Assembly (NCBI GenBank): GCA_015689685.1 | Contig: WVSL01000026.1 | Span: forward strand, 1 to 36,109 | Length of the DNA: 36,109 bases | From: Rhodobacterales bacterium HKCCE2091 | Lineage (GTDB): Bacteria > Pseudomonadota > Alphaproteobacteria > Rhodobacterales > Rhodobacteraceae | Direction of reading: 5' to 3' | In this document: positions 21,248-28,788 of the stretch, piece by piece | How positions within the stretch are numbered: position 1 is the first letter of the stretch | How the letters are laid out: every line of letters begins with the position of its first letter | Notes under the pieces: generated by a model | What the model saw: only the letters and a program-made list of their open reading frames with translations | Databases searched by the model: none | What the model was told of the DNA's origin: nothing | Translations under genes and position numbers: made by a program

Positions 21248-23785
21248 ATGACCGCCATTCGCCGCCTGATCCTGCTCGCGCCGCTGGTGCTGGCGCTCGC
21301 CGCCTGCCAGAATTCCGAGGAGCGCGCGGAGGAGCATTACCGGAACGCGCTGGAGCTGCTGGAGCAGGGCGATCTCGACCGCGCGACGGTGGAATTCCGC
21401 AACGTGTTCCAGCTCGACGGCACCCATACCGAGGCCCGCCGCACCTACGCCGCCGCGATTCGCGCCGCCGGCCGTACCCAGGAGGCCTACAGCCAGTACC
21501 TGCGGCTGGCCGAACAGCTGCCCGACGATCCCGAGGCCCGCATCGCCCTGGCCGAGATGGCGGTGGAGGCGCAGGACTGGGAACAGGCGCGGCTGCACGG
21601 CGCCCGCGCGGTGGAACTCGCCCCCGACGACCCGCGGGCGGCGGTGATCGGGATCGCGCTCGACTACTTCGCCGCGATCGAGGCCGGGGACGCCACCGCC
21701 CGCCGCGAGGCCGCCGACCGCGCCGCTTCCCTGGCCGCCGAGGCGCCGGAGAACATCGTGCTGCGGCGGCTGATGATCGACACCGCGCTGCGCGACGGCG
21801 ACACCGGCGCCGCGATGGCGATCATCGACGAGATGATCGCGCTGCGGCCCGCGGACCGCGGGCTCTACGACGTGCGGCTGGCGCTGCTGGCCCAGGACGA
21901 GGACCAGGACGGCGTCGAGGCGCAGCTGCGGGAGATGACCCGGCTGTTCCCCGAGGACGAGACCGTGACCGCGATGCTGCTGCGCTTCTTCGTGGCCGAG
22001 GGCGACACCGACGCCGCCGAGGACTTCCTGCGCGAGCGCATCGCCGCGGGCACCGGCGACACCGACGCGCACCGCCAGGCGCTGATCGAGATCCTGCTGC
22101 GCGCCCGCGGCCCCGAGGCGGCGCTGGCCGAGCTCGACGGGCTGGCCGGCACCGAGGCCGACGGCATCTTCTACCGCACCCTCGCCGCGACGATCCGCTT
22201 CGACACCGGCGAGCGCGAGACCGCGGTGGCTGACCTGCAGGCGCTGATCGACGGCAACCCGCCCTCGGCCGCGCGCAACACCGCCCGCGTGACCCTGGCC
22301 GAGATGCTGCTCAGGACCGGCAACCCGGTCGGCGCCCGGCGGCTCGTCGGCGAGGTGCTGGAGGAGGACGCCGAGCAGGTCGACGCGCTGAAGCTGCAGG
22401 CCGGCTGGCTGATCGACGGCGACCAGGCCGACGCGGCCATCGGGCTCCTGCGCACCGCGCTGCAGGCCGCCCCCGGCGATGCCGAGGCGATGACGCTGAT
22501 GGCCCGCGCGCACCAGCGCAACGGCAACCACGACCTGACCCGCGAATTCCTGTCGCTCGCCGTCGAGGCCTCGGGCAGCGCGCCCGAGGAAAGCCTGCGC
22601 TACGCCGCCTTCCTGCAGGAGGAGGAGCGCTTCATCCTCGCCGAGGAGGTGCTGATCGACGCGCTGCGCCTGTCGCCGGGCAACATGGACCTTCTGACCC
22701 CGCTCGGCCGGCTCTACCTGGTGATGGAGGACTGGCCGCGGGCGGAGCAGGTCGAACGCAGCCTGCGCTCGCTCGGCACCGCCGACGCCGAGGCCCGCGC
22801 CGACGAGATGCAGGTCTCGCGGCTGGCCGCGCAGGGCCGCACCGAGGACGCCATCGCCTTCCTCGAGACCCTCGCCGGCGAAAGCGAGGACCGCGACATC
22901 GGCGTGCGGATCGCCGTGGTCCGGGCGCGGCTCGCCGCCGGCGACACCGAGGCCGCCCTGTCCGAGGCCCGCACGCTCGCCGAGGACAACCCCGACACGC
23001 CGCTGCTCGTGTTCACGCTCGGCCTGACCGAGAGCGCCGCCGGCAACCACGCCGCCGCCGAGGCGGCGTTCCGCGAGGTGCTGGCCATCGACGACACCGC
23101 CGAGCGGGTCTGGATCGAGCTGATCCGCGCGCTCTACGCCCAGGGCCGGATCGACGAGGCCGAGGCGGCGATGGAGGAGGGGCTCTCGGTGCTGCCGGGC
23201 GGGATCAACCTGCTCTGGGCCCAGGCCGGATTCCGCGAGCGCCGCGGCGACATCGAGGGCGCGATCGCGATCTACGAGGAGCTCTACCAGCGCGCCTCGG
23301 ATTCGCTGGTGGTGGCGAACAACCTCGCCAGCCTGCTGTCAAGCTACCGCGACGACGAGGAGACGCTGGAGCGCGCCTGGACCATCGCCCGCCGCCTGCG
23401 CGGGACCGACGTGCCGGCGTTCCAGGACACCTACGGCTGGATCGCCTTCCGCCGCGGCGAGGTCGAACAGGCGCGGGACTACCTCGCAGACGCCGCCGCC
23501 GGCCTGCCCGACGACCCGCTGGTGCGGTTCCACTACGGCATGGCGCTGGCCGCGCTGGAGGAGAACGAGGCCGCGCTCAGGGAATTCACCCGCGCGGTGG
23601 ACATCGCCGGCCCCGACGACCCGCGCGACCAGTTCGAGACCGCCCGCGCGGAGATCGCCCGGCTGGAGGCGCTGCTCGCGTCGGATGACGCGGTGGATGA
23701 CGGGGCAGGTGACGGGGCAAGTGACGGGGCGGACGACGACGCGGCCGGGGACGGCGCCGGCGGCACGGACGGTGCCGGCGAGTGA
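21248..23785 (+). CDS. TPR-repeat lipoprotein, PrsT-like, exosortase/EPS system
   Basis: The 845-residue product has a lipoprotein signal peptide with lipobox LALAAC (Cys20) and more than fifteen TPR-like helical pairs from about 28 to 810 (EEHYRNALELLEQGDLDRATVEFRNVFQLD, AAEAAFREVLAIDD, IAIYEELYQRASDSLVVANNLASLL and others). Length and layout match the PEP-CTERM-system TPR lipoprotein PrsT. It is likely anchored in the outer membrane facing the periplasm as an assembly scaffold for EPS export. The end (about 815-845) is an Asp/Gly/Ala tail encoded partly by a 12-bp tandem repeat. ATG 21248 has GAGG six bases upstream. Strongly biased codons agree with real coding along the whole length. Confidence 0.85.
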   Translation: MTAIRRLILLAPLVLALAACQNSEERAEEHYRNALELLEQGDLDRATVEFRNVFQLDGTHTEARRTYAAAIRAAGRTQEAYSQYLRLAEQLPDDPEARIALAEMAVEAQDWEQARLHGARAVELAPDDPRAAVIGIALDYFAAIEAGDATARREAADRAASLAAEAPENIVLRRLMIDTALRDGDTGAAMAIIDEMIALRPADRGLYDVRLALLAQDEDQDGVEAQLREMTRLFPEDETVTAMLLRFFVAEGDTDAAEDFLRERIAAGTGDTDAHRQALIEILLRARGPEAALAELDGLAGTEADGIFYRTLAATIRFDTGERETAVADLQALIDGNPPSAARNTARVTLAEMLLRTGNPVGARRLVGEVLEEDAEQVDALKLQAGWLIDGDQADAAIGLLRTALQAAPGDAEAMTLMARAHQRNGNHDLTREFLSLAVEASGSAPEESLRYAAFLQEEERFILAEEVLIDALRLSPGNMDLLTPLGRLYLVMEDWPRAEQVERSLRSLGTADAEARADEMQVSRLAAQGRTEDAIAFLETLAGESEDRDIGVRIAVVRARLAAGDTEAALSEARTLAEDNPDTPLLVFTLGLTESAAGNHAAAEAAFREVLAIDDTAERVWIELIRALYAQGRIDEAEAAMEEGLSVLPGGINLLWAQAGFRERRGDIEGAIAIYEELYQRASDSLVVANNLASLLSSYRDDEETLERAWTIARRLRGTDVPAFQDTYGWIAFRRGEVEQARDYLADAAAGLPDDPLVRFHYGMALAALEENEAALREFTRAVDIAGPDDPRDQFETARAEIARLEALLASDDAVDDGAGDGASDGADDDAAGDGAGGTDGAGE
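23699..23734 (+). repeat. 12-bp tandem repeat, three units
   Basis: GACGGGGCAGGT, GACGGGGCAAGT and GACGGGGCGGAC follow each other within the 3' end of the TPR lipoprotein gene. They encode part of its Asp/Gly-rich tail and keep the frame, so the tail length may vary between strains. Confidence 0.6.
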
Positions 23786-23968
23786 GCCCGGGCCGGATCG
23801 CGGCGACAGAACCGGCGGGGGAGGCCCGGACGGGCAGCGAATCGGCGGCATCCGCCTGTAACATGAAGGAAACAGGGTCCGGACCAATCCCGGGCGCTGT
23901 CCAAGAAAGGCCATTTTCACCGCCGAGGAAATCGGTCACAACGCTTATGCACGTTTGAGGAGAGAGCG

Positions 23969-24577
23969 ATGAAATCCCTGATCCTGACTCTCGTGGCGAT
24001 CTTCGTCGCCAGCGCGGGCCTGGCCCAGGACGGCTACCGCGTCCGCCCGGGCGACGTCCTGAGCATCGAAGTGCTCGAGGACCCGTCTCTGAACCGCGAC
24101 GTGCTCGTCCTGCCCGACGGCAGCTTCAGCTTCCCCTTCGCGGGCACCATCTCGGCCGGCGGCCGCAGCGTCGGCCAGATCCAGTCGAGCGTGGCGCAGG
24201 GCATCTCGGGCAACTTCACCAACATGCCCAACGTCTTCGTCTCGGTCCGCACCCTCCAGACCGCGACCGGCAGCACCGCCGCCGTGGCCGCGCCGAGCAC
24301 CATCGACGTGTTCTTCCTGGGCGAGTTCGCGACCCCGGGCCAGGCACAGCTCGCCCCCGGCACCACCTTCCTGCAGGCGCTCGCCGCCTCGGGCGGGTTC
24401 ACCAACTTCGCCGCGCAGCAGCGCATCCAGCTGCGCCGGACCGACCCGGTCACCGGCCAACAGAGCGTGAGCACCATCAACTACCGTGCCATCCAGAACG
24501 GCGCCCGCCTGAGCCACGACATCGTGCTCGGCGACGGGGACGTCATCCTGGCCCCGGAGCGCCGGCTGTTCGAGTGA
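23969..24577 (+). CDS. Polysaccharide export protein (Wza-like, Poly_export/SLBB)
   Basis: The 202-residue product has a signal peptide ending near Ala19-Gln20 (SAGLA-QD) and lacks a lipobox Cys. The Poly_export domain starts at once (YRVRPGDVLSIEVLEDPSLNRDVLVLPDGSFSFPFAGTI), followed by an SLBB-type segment (DVFFLGEFATPGQAQLAPGTTFLQALAASGGFTNFA) and a C-terminal IVLGDGDVILAPERRLFE. It should form the periplasmic or outer-membrane export channel for EPS. It is shorter than Wza (about 380) because it lacks the second SLBB and outer-membrane helix, as do exosortase-linked homologues. AGGAGAGAG lies just upstream. The barrel gene follows after four bases. Confidence 0.88.
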   Translation: MKSLILTLVAIFVASAGLAQDGYRVRPGDVLSIEVLEDPSLNRDVLVLPDGSFSFPFAGTISAGGRSVGQIQSSVAQGISGNFTNMPNVFVSVRTLQTATGSTAAVAAPSTIDVFFLGEFATPGQAQLAPGTTFLQALAASGGFTNFAAQQRIQLRRTDPVTGQQSVSTINYRAIQNGARLSHDIVLGDGDVILAPERRLFE

Positions 24578-24581
24578 GGCG

Positions 24582-25988
24582 ATGACCCGAGTAAAGCTTT
24601 CGGGCGTCCCATCCGCGTACACGATCACGGCAGGGGCGGCCCCCGCCCCCGTCGCCGCGGCCGTGCTGGCCATCGGCCTGGCCGCCCTGGGCGCCGCGCC
24701 CGCGCGCGCGCAGGACGGGCTGATCGGCCTGATCGGCGGGGTCACCGCCACCGTCGACCTGAGCTTCGGGCTGGCCTACGACGATGACGTGGGCACCAGC
24801 CTGACCACCGGCACCGTGTTCGGCCTGTCCAGCGTCACCCGCAACCAGGCGCTGTCGGTCTATGTCGGCGCCGACGCCGATTTCGGCAACGGCATCGCCA
24901 CCGACGGCGGCAACTACGAGGTCCGGCCCTCCGCCGGGCTCGACTACGTCTACAACAACGGCGTGACCGAGCTGAGCTTCGCCGCCGCCTTCACCGAGAC
25001 CGACGTGGACGGCGACGCCTTCGTCGACGAGCTGACCTCGACCGACCTGATCGAGGACGACGGCACGCTCGCCACCACCACCGTCGACGCCGGCCTGCTG
25101 GTCGGCATCGGACGGCCGGTCGGCGCCCGGCTCGGCTATACCCTGCGCGACCGCGACTACCGCGACACCGCCGACCCGGACCTGACCGACAACCGGCTGG
25201 AAACCTATTCCGCGGCCCTGCGCCTGACGCCGAGCCGCACGCTGTCGTTCCAGCTCCTCGCGTTCCGCTCCGAGGACCAGGACACCGACCCGCTGCGGAC
25301 GCTGGAAGAGACCGAGAGCCTCGCGCTCGGGGTGATCTGGCAGCCGACCGCGGTGATCGATGTCGACGCCGAGGTCGCCTATACCGAGATCCAGACTTCG
25401 CTCCTGGGCGTGCCGGTGGCGACCGAGGACGGGCTCGAGGGCCGGATCGGCGTGGTCTGGGCGCAGCGCAACGGCAACTACAGCTTCGACATCGAGCGCG
25501 AGATGACCAGCCTCGGCCCGATCGACCGGGTCCGCGCCGGCCGGTTCCTGACCCTGTCGAACGGCGCCACGCTCGGCTTCGGGCTCGGCATCGCCCAGTT
25601 CGACAGCGGCATCGAGCGGCCGATCGGCAGTCTCGTCTACCAGCAGCCGACCCGCAACGGCAGCTTCGAGATCCGCGCCTCGCAGGACGCCGACATCGAT
25701 TCCTCGGACCTCGAGGTGATGCGCGCGCTGGTTTCCGCGGCCTATACCTACAACGTCACCGCGATCTCGAGCATCACGGTCGACGCGAGCTATTCCTCGC
25801 TCGACTTCCTCGCCCCGGGCGCGGCCGACACCGAGGCCTCCGACATCGGGCTGACCTACCGCCACGAACTGACCGAGGACTGGGCGCTGGCCGCCGGGGT
25901 CAGCTACGGCGAACGCAGCGGCAGCTCCTCCTCGACCGACCGCAACGCCTTCGTGACGCTCCAGCGCACCTTCTCGTTCCGGCCCTGA
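24582..25988 (+). CDS. Outer-membrane beta-barrel protein, PEP-CTERM-system associated type
   Basis: The 468-residue product has an extended signal sequence (cleavage likely after APARA, about residue 43) and then alternating hydrophobic/polar strands throughout, ending ...NAFVTLQRTFSFRP, an aromatic C-terminal strand typical of outer-membrane barrels. It resembles the 400-500-residue barrel proteins found next to exosortase and EPS genes ('uncharacterized protein, PEP-CTERM system associated' family). It is directly downstream of the Wza-like gene (four-base gap). A role as outer-membrane EPS pore or partner of the export protein is inferred. Confidence 0.72.
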   Translation: MTRVKLSGVPSAYTITAGAAPAPVAAAVLAIGLAALGAAPARAQDGLIGLIGGVTATVDLSFGLAYDDDVGTSLTTGTVFGLSSVTRNQALSVYVGADADFGNGIATDGGNYEVRPSAGLDYVYNNGVTELSFAAAFTETDVDGDAFVDELTSTDLIEDDGTLATTTVDAGLLVGIGRPVGARLGYTLRDRDYRDTADPDLTDNRLETYSAALRLTPSRTLSFQLLAFRSEDQDTDPLRTLEETESLALGVIWQPTAVIDVDAEVAYTEIQTSLLGVPVATEDGLEGRIGVVWAQRNGNYSFDIEREMTSLGPIDRVRAGRFLTLSNGATLGFGLGIAQFDSGIERPIGSLVYQQPTRNGSFEIRASQDADIDSSDLEVMRALVSAAYTYNVTAISSITVDASYSSLDFLAPGAADTEASDIGLTYRHELTEDWALAAGVSYGERSGSSSSTDRNAFVTLQRTFSFRP

Positions 25989-26011
25989 GCGGATCCGCGC
26001 GCGGGCCACGC

Positions 26012-26028
26012 GCGGGATTGTTTCCCGC
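26012..26028 (+). terminator. Weak hairpin after the barrel gene
   Basis: GCGGGA (26012-26017) and TCCCGC (26023-26028) form a six-bp stem with a five-base loop 23 bases after the stop codon. No T-tract follows, so intrinsic termination is uncertain. Confidence 0.3.
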
Positions 26029-26056
26029 CCAGGCCCGCCGCCGCACCGGAATTTTA

Positions 26057-26086
26057 TTGGTTCGGCAGGGGGGCCGACCGTATAAG
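26057..26086 (+). promoter_or_regulatory. Candidate sigma-70 promoter for the exosortase gene
   Basis: TTGGTT (26057-26062) and TATAAG (26081-26086) are separated by 18 bases and sit in a local AT-rich patch (ATTTTATTGG) in otherwise GC-rich DNA. A start near 26093 would give a leader of about 40 bases before the GTG start. Confidence 0.45.
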
Positions 26087-26133
26087 GGCCGGGATTTCCG
26101 CCCCGTGCCGGCGCCAGCCCCAGGATGTGACCA

Positions 26134-27762
26134 GTGGATGCTTTCCTGACCCGTTTCCAGAGCCGCATCGGCGCCGCCTTCGAGGGCCGGCGCACCAATC
26201 CGGCCGGGCTCGCGCTGTTCGCGCTCGTGGTGCTGTCGTCGCTGCCGGTGTTCTGGTTCGGCTTCCGCTCGCTCGTCGCCGCGTGGTCGACCCCGGAATA
26301 CAGCCACGGCCCGCTGATCCCGCTGATCTCGCTCTACCTGTTCCTGCGCGAGTTGCGCCGGGTCGAGCGGCCGGATCCGGCGCTGCCGGTGACGCGCTGG
26401 CCCGGGGTGCTCGTGATCCTCGCCGGGCTCGCCGTCGCGCTGCTCGGCAACATCGTGCGGATCCCCGACATCGTCACCTACGGCTTCATCCTGTGGCTCG
26501 GCGGGGTGGTGCTGACCGCGTTCGGCTGGCAGCGCGGCATCCGCCACCAGCTGCCGGTGATCCACCTCGTGTTCATGCTGCCGCTGCCGCAGTTCCTGTA
26601 CTGGCAGCTGACCACCTTCCTGCAGGGGATCTCGTCGGAGCTCGGCGTCTGGTTCGTGCGCCAGGCCGGGGTGCCGGTGTTCCTCGAAGGCAACATCATC
26701 GACCTCGGCGTGCTGCAGCTCCAGGTCGCGGAGGCCTGTTCGGGGCTGCGCTACCTGTTCCCGATCCTGTCCTTCTCCTACCTCTTCGCGATCCTCTACC
26801 GCGGCCCGGTCTGGCACAAGGCGGTGCTCCTGCTGATGGCGGCGCCGCTGACGGTGTTCATGAACTCGTTCCGGATCGGCGTGATCGGAGTGATGGTGAA
26901 CCGCTACGGCATCGAGTGGGCGGAGGGCTTCACCCATTTCTTCGAGGGATGGGTCATCTTCCTGGCCTGCGTCGCGATCCTGTTCGTGGTCGCGATGCTG
27001 CTGCAGCGGCTGACCCCGAACCCGCTGCCCCTGTCCGAGGCGATCGACCTCGACACCGGCGGGCTCGGCCGGATCTCGACCCGGCTGCTGGAGATCCGCG
27101 GCTCCGTCGCGATGGCCGTGGCCGGGGTCGCGACGCTGGCGCTGACCACCGCCTGGCTCGCCGCGCAGCCGGCGCCGCCGGATCCGATCGACCGCGACAG
27201 CTTCGTCCTGTTCCCGCGCAACCTCGAGGGCTGGTCCGGCGTCACCGCCGGGCTCGAACCCGAGATCGAGGCGGTGCTCGGCGCCGACGACTACGTCAAC
27301 ACCACCTACTTCGCCGAGGACGGCAGCGGCGGCGCGGTGAACTTCTTCTCGGCCTTCTACGCGCAGCAGACCGAGGGCTCGGGCATCCACTCGCCCGAGG
27401 TCTGCCTGCCCGCCGGCGGGTGGGAGATCTTCTCGCTCGACCCGCACACGGTCAGCTTCCCGGACACCGAGTTCGGCACCTTCGAGCTGAACCGCGCGAT
27501 CATCCAGAACGGCCGCGCGCAGCAGGTGGTCTACTACTGGTTCGAACAGCGCGGCCTGCGCTACACCAACGACTTCTCGGCCAAGCTCGGCGTGGTCTGG
27601 GACAGCTTCCGCCACGACCGCACCGACGGCGCGCTGGTGCGCTTCGTCTCGGCGATCGGGCCCGGCGAGACCGCCGCCGACGCCGAGGCCCGCATCCTCG
27701 CGATCATGTCCGAGGTCCTGCCGCGGCTGCCGCGTTTCGTCCCCGGGCTGGAGCGTGACTGA
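26134..27762 (+). CDS. xrtD: Exosortase fused to EpsI domain (XrtD type)
   Basis: The 542-residue product is an exosortase: an inner-membrane cysteine transpeptidase that processes C-terminal sorting signals. About eight membrane segments cover 25-290. The catalytic triad is Cys202 ([13 protein letters not shown]), Arg247 ([10 protein letters not shown]) and His268 (FTHFFEGW). A further membrane helix near 320-340 is followed by an EpsI-type domain (about 345-540; [22 protein letters not shown]). Fusion of the two is the hallmark of exosortase D, which handles VPLPA-CTERM proteins in Rhodobacterales. The start is GTG 26134 with AGGA upstream. No VPLPA-CTERM protein is visible in this window, so its substrates lie elsewhere. 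Confidence 0.88.
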   Translation: MDAFLTRFQSRIGAAFEGRRTNPAGLALFALVVLSSLPVFWFGFRSLVAAWSTPEYSHGPLIPLISLYLFLRELRRVERPDPALPVTRWPGVLVILAGLAVALLGNIVRIPDIVTYGFILWLGGVVLTAFGWQRGIRHQLPVIHLVFMLPLPQFLYWQLTTFLQGISSELGVWFVRQAGVPVFLEGNIIDLGVLQLQVAEACSGLRYLFPILSFSYLFAILYRGPVWHKAVLLLMAAPLTVFMNSFRIGVIGVMVNRYGIEWAEGFTHFFEGWVIFLACVAILFVVAMLLQRLTPNPLPLSEAIDLDTGGLGRISTRLLEIRGSVAMAVAGVATLALTTAWLAAQPAPPDPIDRDSFVLFPRNLEGWSGVTAGLEPEIEAVLGADDYVNTTYFAEDGSGGAVNFFSAFYAQQTEGSGIHSPEVCLPAGGWEIFSLDPHTVSFPDTEFGTFELNRAIIQNGRAQQVVYYWFEQRGLRYTNDFSAKLGVVWDSFRHDRTDGALVRFVSAIGPGETAADAEARILAIMSEVLPRLPRFVPGLERD

Positions 27763-27827
27763 CCGGCGCAGGCGCAGGCCCCGGACATCGCTTGCCGGAT
27801 CCCGGCGCGGCCCTGCATCCTGACCCC

Positions 27828-28526
27828 ATGAGCGATACCCCCCGATCCCTCCGCCGGGGCCCCGGCGGGGGCCTTGCGGACCGCCTGTTCGGCGGCCTCG
27901 GGCCGTGGGCACGGGCGATGATCCTGGGGCTGGTCCTGTCCTCGACGGCGATCGAGGCGGTGCTTCTGGGCAGCGATCTGGGGCTCTGGGGGCCGGCGCG
28001 GCTCCGGCAGCTCGCCTACGATTACGGCGGGTTCTGGCCCGGGCTCCTGCAGGACTGGCCGGCGAACTATCCCGGCCAGCCGGCGCTGATGTTCCTGACC
28101 TACGCCTTCCTGCACGGCGGGCCCGGGCATCTCGCGGTGAACATGGTCACGCTCTGGTCGCTCGCCGGCGGCGTCGCGCAGCGGGTCAAGGCGCGCGGGC
28201 TCCTGCTGCTCTACCTCGGCTCGGCGCTCGGCGGCGCGGCGGGCTACGGGCTGCTGGCGACGGGCGTGCAGCCGATGGTCGGCGCCTCGGGGGCGCTGTT
28301 CGGACTGGCCGGGGGGCTCCTGGCCTGGGCCTATGTCGACCGCTTCAGCGCCGAGGCGACGCTGTGGCCGGTGGCGCGGGTGGCGCTGCTGCTGGTGGCG
28401 ATGAACGTGGCCATGTACTGGGCGCTCGGCGGGCAGCTGGCCTGGCAGACCCATCTCGGCGGCTTCGCCATCGGGTGGGTGCTGGCGCTCCTGCTCGATC
28501 CGCGGCCGCGGGAAGCGGCGGGGTAG
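27828..28526 (+). CDS. Rhomboid family intramembrane serine protease
   Basis: The 232-residue product has six likely membrane segments. Rhomboid motifs are LHGGPGHLAVNM (HxxxN in the second helix), GASGALFGLAGG with the nucleophile Ser in GxSG, and WQTHLGGFAIGW with the catalytic His. ATG 27828 fits the family N-terminus, though its ribosome site is weak; an in-frame TTG 36 bases upstream is an alternative. It follows the exosortase gene by 65 bases. It may cleave membrane-anchored surface proteins, possibly in the same sorting route, but rhomboids are common and adjacency may be chance. Confidence 0.85.
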   Translation: MSDTPRSLRRGPGGGLADRLFGGLGPWARAMILGLVLSSTAIEAVLLGSDLGLWGPARLRQLAYDYGGFWPGLLQDWPANYPGQPALMFLTYAFLHGGPGHLAVNMVTLWSLAGGVAQRVKARGLLLLYLGSALGGAAGYGLLATGVQPMVGASGALFGLAGGLLAWAYVDRFSAEATLWPVARVALLLVAMNVAMYWALGGQLAWQTHLGGFAIGWVLALLLDPRPREAAG

Positions 28527-28695
28527 GGGGTAGCAGGGCGGGAGGCGGCCACGCGCCCGGCCCGCCGCCTTAGAACTTTCTTCAAATCTTCCTGATAGAC
28601 CCTCCGCCCGAACGCCTTCAGCAGGAGCATGCCGGCCGTCTGTCCATGCTCCGACCCCCCGGCATCTCCCGCGCCGCCCGCCAGGAGATACCGCC
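28527..28695. other. Gap ahead of the modular-protein pair
   Basis: The segment has a GC-rich start and an AT-richer patch at about 28570-28600 (TTAGAACTTTCTTCAAATCTTCCTGATAG has promoter-like composition but no clear -35/-10 pair). It probably contains the promoter for the following genes. Confidence 0.3.
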
Positions 28696-28788
28696 ATGTC
28701 CGCCCCATCCGGCCCCCGCCGCGTCCCCGGCACCGCGCCCGGTCCCGTCCACGCCGCCGTTCCGGCCGGGCCGGGGGGCGCGCGATGA
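28696..28788 (+). CDS. Possible 30-residue leader ORF coupled to the next gene
   Basis: ATG 28696 has a strong AGGAG eight bases upstream, better than that of the downstream gene. The ORF runs 30 codons (MSAPSGPRRVPGTAPG...) and its TGA lies inside the ATGATG start of the Ig-like gene, an arrangement typical of translational coupling. The peptide is Pro/Gly/Arg-rich without recognisable function. It may act only to bring ribosomes to the next start. Confidence 0.35.
   Translation: MSAPSGPRRVPGTAPGPVHAAVPAGPGGAR

Noticed and set aside
20267-23050. A 927-codon leftward frame opposite the TPR lipoprotein and ExoY-like genes
   Set aside because: It is antisense to two clearly recognisable proteins and is Gly/Arg/Gln-rich, as expected for a GC-driven shadow.
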